This document shows, one piece after another, positions 1 through 7,226 of a stretch of DNA of 37,531 bases. A program made the translations under genes and the position numbers. The notes under the pieces were generated by a model. The model searched no databases. It was given only the letters and a program-made list of their open reading frames with translations, and had not been told where the DNA came from. The stretch spans positions 1-37,531 of the forward strand of contig CAYORX010000018.1 in NCBI GenBank assembly GCA_964406505.1, in the 5' to 3' direction. The number at the start of each line of letters is the position of its first letter. Position 1 is the stretch's first letter. Origin of the DNA: DTU015 sp964406505. Its GTDB lineage: Bacteria; Bacillota; Sulfobacillia; Fermentithermobacillales; Fermentithermobacillaceae.

Positions 1-810
1 TACCGCATAGCAGCAAAAGAAATCGGCGATTTTCTAAGAGGAACAACGGAAATTGGAAGGAGATTTCTTTGGAAAAACCTGGTAGATGGCCAAATTGATG
101 CTGACAGGGCTGATTATTTACTAAGAGACTCCTACCACATTGGAACAAATTACGGAAACTATGATCTAAAACGGCTACTTGTCACCCTAACTATCATCGA
201 ACATCCTGAAACAGGAACCCCTATTATTGGCGTCGAAGAAGGAGGCTTTCATGCCGCCGAAGCACTTATTATTGCCAGGTATTTAATGTTTACGCAAGTA
301 TATTTCCACCATACCAGGAGGGCTTACGACTACCACGCTTCCCAGACCATAAAAAGCCTCCTTTATGCAAAGACAGGTCGAAACACCTTTTCACCCCCTA
401 TCACGTCAGCAAACATTGACAACTATCTGGCGTGGGATGATTGGAAGGTTTTCGGTTTACTTGACCAAGGAAAGGGCGGCGCCAATGGGAACCGTTTAAA
501 AAGCAGGAACCATCACCGATGTGTGTTTCACACCTCGGAGGTGCCAACTGAAGCAGAGCTCGACCGGGTGGAAGAAGTTCTAGAGAGGCTAAAACAGTTT
601 AGGCCATTTGTAGATGCACCGGAAAAATCCTGGTACAGCCCAGGGAAAAGTGACATAATGGTATTAAGAACTGCAGGTCCTGGCTCAAAAGAAGTCGTTC
701 CTCTGACTTCGCTCTCTAGCGTAGTGCGAGGACTACTGCCCATACAGCAAAGGCGCATATACGTTCCGCTAAAAAAACAAATAGAAGCGGAGAAATTATT
801 AAATAGTTGA
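1..810 (+). CDS. HD-superfamily phosphohydrolase, C-terminal part (5' end outside window)
   Basis: The frame is open from base 1 to the TGA at 808, so the gene starts before the window. The first visible residues include DGQIDADRADYLLRDSYHIG, the segment that follows the metal-binding HD core in COG1078-type (YwfO/SAMHD1-like) phosphohydrolases, and further on FHAAEALIIARYLMFTQVYFH, also typical of them. The HD motif itself lies upstream and cannot be checked. Family members hydrolyse nucleotides, often dNTPs; the substrate here is unknown. A YwgA-like gene follows after a 13-base gap with its own GGGAGG site, so the two are probably cotranscribed. A decayed paralogue lies at 3160-3467 on the other strand. 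The family call is firm; the role is not. Confidence 0.85.
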   Translation, partial: YRIAAKEIGDFLRGTTEIGRRFLWKNLVDGQIDADRADYLLRDSYHIGTNYGNYDLKRLLVTLTIIEHPETGTPIIGVEEGGFHAAEALIIARYLMFTQVYFHHTRRAYDYHASQTIKSLLYAKTGRNTFSPPITSANIDNYLAWDDWKVFGLLDQGKGGANGNRLKSRNHHRCVFHTSEVPTEAELDRVEEVLERLKQFRPFVDAPEKSWYSPGKSDIMVLRTAGPGSKEVVPLTSLSSVVRGLLPIQQRRIYVPLKKQIEAEKLLNS

Positions 811-823
811 GGGAGGACTCGCA

Positions 824-1354
824 TTGGCTACTAAATTTATGAAAAAGTGGGATCAATACGCGTTAATGGCAGACTTGACCCTCAAATTGGAAGGCGTGTC
901 ACCCCAATTTGGAAAAACCGTGCTGCAAAAACTCGTGTATATCTTGCAAACACTTTATAAAGTCCCTTGTGGTTACGATTTTAGGCTGTATAACTACGGT
1001 CCTTATAGCGCGCAGTTAGCCAATGATTTAGACTTTTTCGAAACTCTAGAAGGGGTCAGCATTGGCTGGAGCAAAGGACGAGGCTACAAGATTGAAAAGG
1101 CAGCGAAGACAGAGCACTTTAGAAAAAGAGGAAAGGCCTTTTTGGACGAGTATAACTCCAAGATCAAGAACACCGTAGAGGAATTTGGCACTATGAGTGC
1201 CAAAGAGCTCGAACTGCGGTCCACAATCATATACGCCTCCAAAGAAGAAGCGCTAGATAAAGAAACGCTGCTTAGCCAAGTCAAGCAAATTAAACCCCAA
1301 TTTGAACCCGGTCATATTAAAAATGCGTATGAAGAATTGGAAAAATGGCTTTAG
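824..1354 (+). CDS. YwgA-like protein, possible SocA/DUF4065-like fold
   Basis: This is a 176-residue soluble protein without a signal peptide. The start is TTG at 824, set by GGGAGG at 811-816 with a 7-base spacer. The N-terminal half has a helical stretch KTVLQKLVYILQTLYKVP and then YNYGPYSAQLANDLDF. That order (a KL-h-YILQ helix, then a YGPYS turn) resembles Bacillus YwgA and also SocA/DUF4065 (Panacea) proteins, which act as antitoxins or proteolytic adaptors. The C-terminal half is charged and helical, with no motif I recognise. It sits directly behind the HD phosphohydrolase; as I recall, ywfO and ywgA are also close neighbours in Bacillus. I infer a functional pair, perhaps a controller of the HD enzyme, but nothing in the sequence proves it. 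Confidence 0.7.
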   Translation: MATKFMKKWDQYALMADLTLKLEGVSPQFGKTVLQKLVYILQTLYKVPCGYDFRLYNYGPYSAQLANDLDFFETLEGVSIGWSKGRGYKIEKAAKTEHFRKRGKAFLDEYNSKIKNTVEEFGTMSAKELELRSTIIYASKEEALDKETLLSQVKQIKPQFEPGHIKNAYEELEKWL

Positions 1355-1356
1355 GC

Positions 1357-1923
1357 TCAAAAACAACTTGATAGGGGGCCGGTTACGCCTCCTATCAAAC
1401 CCACTTTCAAAGCACCCCCTAATTCCTTTTGCAACTTTTGAATTTTTCGTTTCGGAAACCACCGATCGTGCCTAACTAAAATTTTTAACCATTGTAGCAA
1501 TTCCTTCGAGGATCTTAACCCACGCGAAAAGGCCTCCTGAACAACCCACAGACTTCCATGTACCGTCACTCCGCAATTCTTACAATACTGTCTAAGGGGT
1601 TTTTCATTGGTCAACAAAATGCAATCATACACCTTTGCATAATACAGACACAGTGAATCTTCGATGCTCAGATCCTTCGCTCTATAACTTTTAAGAGAAA
1701 AAAGCCAGTCCATTTGTGTCTTTACTTCCACAATTCCAGCGCACCTAATGTCATTTAAAATATTAGGTTGCTTAGGGGAACTACATTCCGATAAAACAAC
1801 ATCCAACACCCGCGGCTGTCCCATTTCTTGAAGAACTGTCAGTCCACCAGCATATGCTAAATCAATAAGCACCATGGCATCGATCACAAAAGATTGTTCA
1901 CTCATCTCCCAACTCAACTCCAT
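1357..1923 (-). CDS. PIN-domain nuclease-like protein (possible toxin or effector)
   Basis: The 188 residues show the spaced acidic residues of a PIN fold. D is in FVIDAMVLIDL near the N-terminus, E in VVLSECSS, D in LSIEDSLCLYYA in mid-protein, and LLTNEKPLRQYC sits where a fourth acidic position is expected. PIN proteins are Mg-dependent RNases, many of them VapC-type toxins. It is the last gene of a reverse operon: its start overlaps the end of the ImmA/IrrE gene by 26 bases, so translation is probably coupled. ATG 1923 is used here; ATG 1905 (MSEQSFVIDA) is an alternative that would put the first motif closer to the N-terminus, as in most PIN proteins. A small VapB-like antitoxin is absent; the two genes upstream may play that part. 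Family fairly sure; function inferred. Confidence 0.75.
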   Translation of the reverse strand: MELSWEMSEQSFVIDAMVLIDLAYAGGLTVLQEMGQPRVLDVVLSECSSPKQPNILNDIRCAGIVEVKTQMDWLFSLKSYRAKDLSIEDSLCLYYAKVYDCILLTNEKPLRQYCKNCGVTVHGSLWVVQEAFSRGLRSSKELLQWLKILVRHDRWFPKRKIQKLQKELGGALKVGLIGGVTGPLSSCF

Positions 1924-2776
1924 CTGTCCACGCTTCTAGTTCATGCCTCATATCAACTAGGGAAATTTGCAAAATTTCCGCAGCGCGCGATAAAGTAATT
2001 TTTGATCGCAAAAACGCGGCAAACGTCAGTCTTTTCGAACGCGGAATGTATGACTTAGGTAGCACAAGCGTCCCAGGCTCCTTGTATCTCCCATATTTTT
2101 TCATCAAAGTCCCTAGCTGCTGTCCCATTTGCTTTGACGTGATCAATCCAGTTTGTTCTGCTCGCAAAAGGATCGTTCTCATGCTCACCTTATACCTAAC
2201 CTTAATATCCCTAAGTAAGACCTCAGGGATCCACATCTTGCGAAGAGGACCAAGTTCTTTATATACTACATTTTTTGGCAAAAGCACTGCCCCTGCAAAA
2301 TGATTGGCAATTCGTTCTTTCGGATCTTTTCCCTGTGTCTTTTTCTTCGATAGCGCGCCCGCCCCGGTGTATTCCCTCCTGTGAAAGATCATGTGTGCCA
2401 ATTCGTGAAACGCCGTGAAAAACTGACGTTCCAAGGGATGGTTCCGGTTAACAAAAACCACTCCCCCCATTTCCTCATTAAAAGCAGAACATCCTGAAAC
2501 ATCGTTAGGCAGATCCCACAAAAGTACCTTAATACCCTTGTCCTCAAGCACTTCAAATGCATTGTCCACAGGCCTTTCCCCAAGACCTAACCATTCGCGA
2601 ATTTCCTTTGCGATTTTTTCAATTCGGTTGGGATCATAACGGTACAATGGCCTTGATTCAGGAACAACAGATATCTCACCCAGCAGTTGTTCTAAATAAG
2701 CGTGGTCTTTTGCCCTTTCAGTCAAAAGGGCACGAATCTGAGGAGTCAGCACATGGGAATTATCGGCCCTAAACAA
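1898..2776 (-). CDS. ImmA/IrrE-family zinc metallopeptidase
   Basis: This 292-residue protein carries the zinc-protease motif HELAH in FFTAFHELAHMIFHRREYTG around residue 130, and downstream RIANHFAGAVLLPK, the usual second conserved block (E/N-x-FA-LL-P) of COG2856. ImmA/IrrE peptidases cleave partner XRE-type repressors in phage, ICEs and stress systems. The partner candidate is the XRE gene just upstream, 3 bases away. The last 60 residues contain an HTH-like stretch (TLSRAAEILQISLVDMRHEL), common in this family. The start is TTG 2776, preceded by GGATGGGGA formed by the end of the XRE gene. The 3' end overlaps the PIN gene. The protein lacks an N-terminal HTH, which is supplied by the separate XRE gene. 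Confidence 0.9.
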   Translation of the reverse strand: MFRADNSHVLTPQIRALLTERAKDHAYLEQLLGEISVVPESRPLYRYDPNRIEKIAKEIREWLGLGERPVDNAFEVLEDKGIKVLLWDLPNDVSGCSAFNEEMGGVVFVNRNHPLERQFFTAFHELAHMIFHRREYTGAGALSKKKTQGKDPKERIANHFAGAVLLPKNVVYKELGPLRKMWIPEVLLRDIKVRYKVSMRTILLRAEQTGLITSKQMGQQLGTLMKKYGRYKEPGTLVLPKSYIPRSKRLTFAAFLRSKITLSRAAEILQISLVDMRHELEAWTDGVELGDE

Positions 2777-2779
2777 AAG

Positions 2780-2995
2780 TTATTCCCCATCCATCCCGGA
2801 TGCAAATAGAAGTGAATCCACATGGACTCCTAAAGCATCAGCCACTTTGAATAGCTGCGCCACCGTTGGGGTTGATTCACCTTTTTCCCATGCTCCGATG
2901 GTTTGACGAGTAACCCCTACATATTCACCCAATTCCTCCTGGCCCATATCTTTAGCAATTCGAAATTCCCGTAAGTTTTGTTTAACATTATCCAT
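2780..2995 (-). CDS. XRE-family transcriptional regulator
   Basis: A 71-residue single HTH_3 domain. The helix-turn-helix is clear: MGQEELGEYVGVTRQTIGAW followed by EKGESTPTVAQLFKVADALG, and the chain ends in a short hydrophobic tail. ATG 2995 has AGGAGGG (3004-3010 on this strand) 8 bases upstream. It is the first gene of the operon XRE - ImmA/IrrE - PIN. By analogy with ImmR/ImmA it should repress its own promoter and be removed by the peptidase. The AT-rich upstream region holds a -10-like TATAAT and an imperfect dyad (separate entry). It could equally be an antitoxin-type repressor for the PIN gene. Confidence 0.9.
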   Translation of the reverse strand: MDNVKQNLREFRIAKDMGQEELGEYVGVTRQTIGAWEKGESTPTVAQLFKVADALGVHVDSLLFASGMDGE

Positions 2996-3060
2996 AACAT
3001 TATCCCTCCTTCTCTTTTATATATGTCATTATTTATTAACATTATACTATAACCCACCGA
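2996..3060 (-). promoter_or_regulatory. Promoter/operator region of the XRE-ImmA-PIN operon
   Basis: Reading leftwards, ATTATA at 3041-3046 gives TATAAT on the reverse strand. Between it and the ribosome site lies an imperfect dyad, TGTCATTATTTATTAACA on the plus strand (3024-3041), of the size expected for an XRE repressor operator. The Shine-Dalgarno AGGAGGG is at 3004-3010. I see no good -35 hexamer 17 bases before the -10, so the promoter call is tentative. Confidence 0.4.
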
Positions 3061-3159
3061 AGAATAGGGGCTGCCGGCATGAAAGTTTTGGCCATAGTGA
3101 CCGGGCTGTGAAAGCAAAATGGTTCTTTAAATGAGTACCTACAAATTCTTTGCTTAATA

Positions 3160-3467
3160 TTAGATCTGGTTTAGAAGCGCTTCCTTAACTTTCGTCACTG
3201 GAATTGCAGGATCTACATAGATCATGGGGTGCTGATCCATCAAATCAGCGTATATGTGGTTTTGGTAAAGGGTAGCAAAATCAACTAAGTCACCATCAAA
3301 ATTCACATACAACAACGTGTATGATTAGCGCTGGGGTAAACAGTGTGACTCCCAGTTTGGCGTATATGCCTCAGGCGCTGAAACTGCTCGCTGTCGATAA
3401 ATTCCAGATCGTCTTCCCGCAGTTCCAAGTATCCCAATATTGGATCGCGGATAATCTTAAAAGTCAA
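3160..3467 (-). pseudogene. Internally deleted, frameshifted HD phosphohydrolase remnant
   Basis: Reverse-strand translation from TTG 3467 gives FKIIRDPILGYLELREDDLE and then FQRLRHIRQTGSHTVYPSAN-HTR, the standard N-terminus of COG1078 HD phosphohydrolases up to the HTR-x-EHS region. It then breaks. In another frame, from about 3310 to the TAA at 3160-3162, comes FDGDLVDFATLYQNHIYADL and a tail containing MIYVDPAIPVTKVKEALL, which is laid out like the C-terminal tail of the intact gene at 1-810. The whole catalytic HD core is therefore missing and the junction is frameshifted. The start overlaps the stop of the ORF at 3464-3664 (TTGA), and GAGGAG lies 11 bases upstream. It is a paralogue of the gene at window start, not an exact copy. 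Confidence 0.75.
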
Positions 3468-3664
3468 CTGCCTAGTGTCTCCTCAAGAGTACCAAAAACT
3501 TTAGGGATAGCCGGTGACTGAGCATCAAAAAACCACTTGGGGGCAAATTGAGGATTAAGCATTTCACGTATAGCTTTTTTAATTTGAATGGAGCCGGACT
3601 CCTCTATGTCCAGGTATCTCATAGATTGCCAATACTTAATCGTTAACCAACTGCTTAATGTCAA
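3464..3664 (-). CDS. Unknown small ORF upstream of the HD remnant (possibly frameshifted from its neighbour)
   Basis: 66 codons, no domain that I recognise. The C-terminal part (SIQIKKAIREMLNPQFAPKW then FFDAQSPAIPKVFGTLEETL) looks like real protein. The first dozen residues overlap the end of the ORF at 3636-3917 in another frame. A simple reading is that this and the next ORF were one gene of about 150 codons broken by a frameshift near 3640. Its stop overlaps the TTG start of the HD remnant, so the three formed one reverse operon. If intact, it is a small soluble protein of unknown role. Confidence 0.35.
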   Translation of the reverse strand: MTLSSWLTIKYWQSMRYLDIEESGSIQIKKAIREMLNPQFAPKWFFDAQSPAIPKVFGTLEETLGS

Positions 3665-3917
3665 TAACTAAATCTTTTTCTGAAGTTTTGCTCTTGTACG
3701 CTAAGTAGCTTAAGATAAGTGGTCGCAAACTCACTTTATGACTCATCACCGCTCCCATGATACGCCTCCTCTTCCGTAAAACTCGAAGTTTCTTTGCATG
3801 CATGCAATGTTCTTCGCAAAAGCAGATATTCATTCCCAAAATTTCATCGACCCATACTTTTCGCCACATACCCAGACAGGAATTCTCGTCGCAGTTGCTC
3901 TTGCCCGAAAACTCCAT
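3636..3917 (-). CDS. Unknown small cysteine-rich protein
   Basis: 93 codons starting at ATG 3917. The N-terminal half carries CDENSC and then CFCEEHC about 20 residues later, a spacing that could bind one zinc ion. A basic stretch (KKLRVLRKRRR) follows, then a helical segment (LRPLILSYLAYKSKTSEKDL). No family recognised. The upstream DNA (3918-3980) is AT-rich with a TATGATAAT-like -10 on the reverse strand; the ribosome site is weak. It may be a zinc-ribbon regulator, or the intact N-terminal part of a gene whose C-terminus is the ORF at 3464-3664. ATG codons further in (near residue 54 or 58) are possible alternative starts. Confidence 0.4.
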   Translation of the reverse strand: MEFSGKSNCDENSCLGMWRKVWVDEILGMNICFCEEHCMHAKKLRVLRKRRRIMGAVMSHKVSLRPLILSYLAYKSKTSEKDLVIDIKQLVND

Positions 3918-4023
3918 AACACTTCACATTTAAATTTGTAAGCATTATCATATAATAGCACTAAGTCTAAATCCCAATTTCACCTTTGTAAATCGCCAAA
4001 AGAATCTGCAAACTCTAACATCA

Positions 4024-4269
4024 TTGGGGATGCTGATTCAAGATATACCGAGGTTACTAACAGATTTGAAGGCGAGGCACTATTGCCAAGGCCCGCTTCC
4101 TGATGACAAGAAAAAGCCCTATAATTGGTGGATATTTGGCCCAACTTACGCAGGAATTACTCTTTACGTCAAGTTAGCTATATGGAAAAGGCGCGTGCTT
4201 TGCATGTCAATTCACGAGGCTGAGCGTCCCCTTCATTATCCTTTTTCTAAAGATACGGAGGTAATTTAA
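4024..4269 (+). CDS. MqsR-like type II toxin (N-terminus uncertain)
   Basis: The sequence has HYCQGPLPDDKKKPYNWWIF, then ITLYVKLAIW and CMSIHEAERPLHYPF. The order GP-x-PD, W-x-FG, LYVKL and (S)hHEAE-PL-YPF is what I recall from MqsR-type toxins encoded beside zinc-finger/HTH/SocA antitoxins in Clostridia. Such toxins cleave mRNA. The gene ends one base before the antitoxin ATG, the usual toxin-first MqsRA order. The start is a problem. TTG 4024 or ATG 4030 give only about 80 residues, while the frame stays open and protein-like upstream to 3934 (residues such as NPNFTFVNRQKNLQTLTSLG) with no ATG, GTG or TTG. The N-terminus may be lost, so the toxin may be inactive. Confidence 0.6.
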   Translation: MGMLIQDIPRLLTDLKARHYCQGPLPDDKKKPYNWWIFGPTYAGITLYVKLAIWKRRVLCMSIHEAERPLHYPFSKDTEVI

Positions 4270-4270
4270 G

Positions 4271-5314
4271 ATGAAAACAATTTTCTGCCCCTACTGCTTA
4301 AGCGAGCAGGAAATCGTTTATATTAAACGGCCGGAAACCTTTGTGGTTCGAGATGAACCTATTCACATAGAATCAACGGTGGCCCAATGCACCAGATGTA
4401 ATCACGAAATTTTTGAAATGGAGGCTGATTCAAAAAATCTGCAGACAGCATACGATCAATACCGCAAGAATCACGGCCTTTTAACCTGCAAAGAAATCCG
4501 ATCCATAAGAGGAAAGTACGGATTGTCGCAGCGTGCTTTAGCTAAAATTCTAGGATGGGGACTTATCACTGTTCAGCGGTATGAACAAGGTGCGATTCAA
4601 AACGCCGCCCATGATCAAGTTTTACGCAAGGCCGCTAAAGACCCAATCTTCCTGCTAAAGCAGATTGAAACCCAAAAAGATAGTTTCTCACCTAAGCAGT
4701 GGAAACGCATCCATTCCCGGCTCATCCATCATCTAGAAAAACAATCCCACATGCTACTTATAGAGCAATATGAAGATGTGGAAGTTTTCGCGTACAAAAA
4801 AGACCCAAAGGCTAGGGGATTTAGGGAATTTCGGTTCAACCGCCTTTATCAAATGATCCTAAAGTTCGCCAAAAAGACTCAGGGCCTTTATAAAACCAAA
4901 CTCGCAAAGCTGCTCTTCATCGCAGATTTCGCACATTTTCTTCGATACAACAAATCCCTAACAGGTCTTGTTTACCACCGCCTTCCCTACGGCCCCGTAC
5001 CCGATAGGTATCAAACCCTGCTAGGCTTATTAGAAGAAAGCGGAATCATTGAACTTATACCCCAAGAACACAACACGTGGAGCGGTGAAATCATCGTACC
5101 CGGCAAAAAAGCCAAAAGAGCATCCCTTGGAGTTCTCACTACAGACGAAATAGAGACCTTAGAAAAAGTTATCAAAAAGTATGGAAATCTAACCAGCAAA
5201 AAACTATCCGACTTGTCCCATGAAGAACAGCTGTGGGAAACACGCGCCACAGGTGAAATTTTACCCTATGAAGAAGCGGGGTGCGTGAAACTCGTGCGCC
5301 AACTTTGGGAATAG
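4271..5314 (+). CDS. MqsA-like antitoxin with zinc finger, HTH and DUF4065 (SocA/Panacea) domain
   Basis: 347 residues in three parts. Residues 1-50 have a zinc knuckle: C6-PY-C9 and C40-TR-C43. Residues about 74-113 form an XRE-type HTH (SQRALAKILGWGLITVQRYE). After a helical linker, residues about 191-290 form a DUF4065 domain with LYQMILKFAKK, KLAKLLFIADFAHFLRY and YHRLPYGPVPDRYQTLLGLL. DUF4065 is the Panacea domain, which neutralises many unrelated toxins (work by Kurata and colleagues); the zinc finger plus HTH should bind the operon promoter. GGAGG lies 8 bases before ATG 4271, and the toxin stop is 1 base upstream. A decayed copy with several nonsense codons lies at 11425-12336. Confidence 0.85.
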   Translation: MKTIFCPYCLSEQEIVYIKRPETFVVRDEPIHIESTVAQCTRCNHEIFEMEADSKNLQTAYDQYRKNHGLLTCKEIRSIRGKYGLSQRALAKILGWGLITVQRYEQGAIQNAAHDQVLRKAAKDPIFLLKQIETQKDSFSPKQWKRIHSRLIHHLEKQSHMLLIEQYEDVEVFAYKKDPKARGFREFRFNRLYQMILKFAKKTQGLYKTKLAKLLFIADFAHFLRYNKSLTGLVYHRLPYGPVPDRYQTLLGLLEESGIIELIPQEHNTWSGEIIVPGKKAKRASLGVLTTDEIETLEKVIKKYGNLTSKKLSDLSHEEQLWETRATGEILPYEEAGCVKLVRQLWE

Positions 5315-5694
5315 AGATAGTATAAACAAAGAAAGTGCTTTGGAAAACTTCAATCGAACAAAGGGCCGTTAACTTGTTGTATTTATTAATCTAAAAATAC
5401 CACACTGTTGAATTAGTAAGCCTTTTGGAAGATAACATATGACAATCGAAAAGTGTAAATCTTCATCGCTTATCTTTTAGTGGCATCATGAAAGATGGCA
5501 TTGAAGCCCTATATGACGGCGAAATAACAGAGCAGCTTCGTTACGAAAAACACGAGCTAGGGACAAAAAGTCTAAGTTTACACCCAAAGATTCCGGTTTA
5601 CGCATAATCTCGAACTCAGATTCTTTTTTGGTGCGCAAATTTAAAAGCCCACGCACATCTTTCGCTTTCGGCGAACCTGGGCCACACTCTTCGA
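5315..5694. other. Intergenic region, no supported gene
   Basis: 380 bases between the antitoxin and the small membrane protein. It contains a 39-codon forward ORF from ATG 5488 (beginning MKDGIEALYDGEITEQLRYE) and a longer reverse ORF overlapping the membrane-protein gene. Neither has a convincing ribosome site or a family I recognise. Residual coding sequence is possible. Confidence 0.4.
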
Positions 5695-5937
5695 TTAACT
5701 GGTTTTTCGTTTCTTTTTCAGAAAACATTTAGCCAAAACTGCCGCAGTCAAAATGACGCAGGTCACCAGCGCATAAATTTGGATGCTCATGTACCAAGGA
5801 GCGGACTGCATTTCATACAATCCAGGGTTTTCTTTAAAATGACTATACTTGTACAAAACATGTCCTAAAAACACACCTGAAAAAGACGCAATAACGGAAT
5901 TTAAAAACCTATCCACTTTTCCCAAACTGCCCTCCAT
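5695..5937 (-). CDS. Small two-helix membrane protein, paralogue of 16295-16546
   Basis: 80 residues with two predicted membrane segments: about 10-28 (FLNSVIASFSGVFLGHVLY) and about 52-72 (SIQIYALVTCVILTAAVLA), joined by a short loop NPGLYEMQSAPWY, and ending in a basic tail KKKRK. The block GVFLGH-LY-Y--FK-NPGLYE-QSAPWY-SIQ-Y is shared with the protein at 16295-16546, so this is a real family. Family and function not recognised. It is the last gene behind the ABC transporter on the same strand, about 130 bases downstream, and may be cotranscribed with it. It could be an accessory subunit or a small sensor; this is inference from position only. Confidence 0.65.
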   Translation of the reverse strand: MEGSLGKVDRFLNSVIASFSGVFLGHVLYKYSHFKENPGLYEMQSAPWYMSIQIYALVTCVILTAAVLAKCFLKKKRKTS

Positions 5938-6065
5938 TTTTTGAGCCTCACCTCTATGCTATCCAAATCTAAAAATGCAGCCGCATTCTAAACACACCAT
6001 AAGTCATAATACCAAAAAACTGCTCAAAGGCCGAAAAGGTTTCACCACTACAAACAAAAGGACCT

Positions 6066-7226
6066 CTACAATTCCTTCCGTCCCTGTTCTTTTGCCAAAA
6101 GAAGGACTGCCGAAAAGATTGCTACTGCAAAACCAATTTGTATTAAAATGCTGTCGTAGATAGGGCGAAGAAATGATGAAGGCCCAGATACCGGAAATCT
6201 CCAAATGCGGTCATTGGCGTAGATGAACCAATAAGAAGGCAGAAATTTAGATACAGCTAAAACTTTAGGATTCATGATTTCTTGGGGCACAAACATTCCG
6301 CCAAGAAAACTCAAAGCCAAAGAAGTTACATTAACGATGCCTGCCTGAGCACCTGAACTTGTGACCAAAGCCCCTATAATAAGGCCTAGGGCTGCACACA
6401 CTGCTGCAAAAACGCCGGTGTTAAGCGCATAAAGTCCAAAAAGCCTCATTCCAAAAAAGGTCCTGCCGTACAAAACCAAGCTAAATAACAAAAGTAAAAT
6501 CCAACACCCCAGTGCCAAAATTCCATGACCGGCTGCGATCTGTAGATTCATTTTCCTTCGCGGTAAAGGGGCACATAGATTTCGATGGTACAGGTCTTTT
6601 TGGTTAAACCTTAGCATAATCGAACTTACACCAGTCATGACCATCCCAAGAAGCGCATATCCACTATAGGCATAATAATAAGAATAGTTAGGGGGCTCAC
6701 CACTTCCACCAACTGCCCGCACAGTTACCGGTGTATTAAACGACAAACTTTTAATAGCATCTTTAACGGCACAATCAGAATCACCGTACGAAAAATGAAG
6801 ATTCACCGTGTCCAAAAACTTATCTATGTTCATATCCATATAATGGCTGCTCGCTGAACCCGGCACAGTCACTTTTTCAAGGACAGGAGTACCGCCTAAC
6901 GCAAATTCTTGGGAAAACCCAGGTGGGATAAACACTATGTATTCGAGATAACGATAAAAAAGGGCATCCTGAAGGGCTTCGGGATCGTCCGGATAGGGTA
7001 CAACTTGTGCAATTTCAGATAGATACTCAATCAAACCCCTAGATATCACACCGCCATCCCGATCGATGACCGCTATAGGGGTACGGGTAGACTCGAATTC
7101 AGTCATCCCGCTTGCAGGAACTACAAAGGAAAAAATCACGGCTATACTCAAAAACACGAAAAAACTTATGCCCATGCCAAGCCTCGAACCGCGCAAAACC
7201 TTTAAATATGCTTTAAAGACTTGCAT
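6066..7226 (-). CDS. ABC-2 type transporter permease, Lnr/YfiN-like
   Basis: 386 residues with the ABC-2 membrane_3 layout: one N-terminal membrane helix (about 17-38), a large extracytoplasmic domain (about 40-175), then five to six C-terminal helices including GMVMTGVSSIMLRF, HGILALGCWILLLLFSLVLY and NVTSLALSFLGGMFVPQEI. The last motif (GG-F-P-E-M) is typical of drug and lantibiotic exporters of this type. The start ATG 7226 has GGAGG with a 7-base spacer and overlaps the end of the first permease gene by 14 bases, so the two are coupled and probably form a heterodimer. The arrangement kinase-regulator / ATPase-permease-permease matches the Bacillus YfiJK-YfiLMN (LnrJK-LnrLMN) system for linearmycin-type polyene resistance. 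A C-terminal remnant of a copy of this gene survives at 22124-22225. Confidence 0.85.
   Translation of the reverse strand: MQVFKAYLKVLRGSRLGMGISFFVFLSIAVIFSFVVPASGMTEFESTRTPIAVIDRDGGVISRGLIEYLSEIAQVVPYPDDPEALQDALFYRYLEYIVFIPPGFSQEFALGGTPVLEKVTVPGSASSHYMDMNIDKFLDTVNLHFSYGDSDCAVKDAIKSLSFNTPVTVRAVGGSGEPPNYSYYYAYSGYALLGMVMTGVSSIMLRFNQKDLYHRNLCAPLPRRKMNLQIAAGHGILALGCWILLLLFSLVLYGRTFFGMRLFGLYALNTGVFAAVCAALGLIIGALVTSSGAQAGIVNVTSLALSFLGGMFVPQEIMNPKVLAVSKFLPSYWFIYANDRIWRFPVSGPSSFLRPIYDSILIQIGFAVAIFSAVLLLAKEQGRKEL

Noticed and set aside
5486..5728. 80-codon reverse ORF after the small membrane protein
   Set aside because: It overlaps the membrane protein gene in another frame, starts without a good ribosome site and resembles nothing I know.
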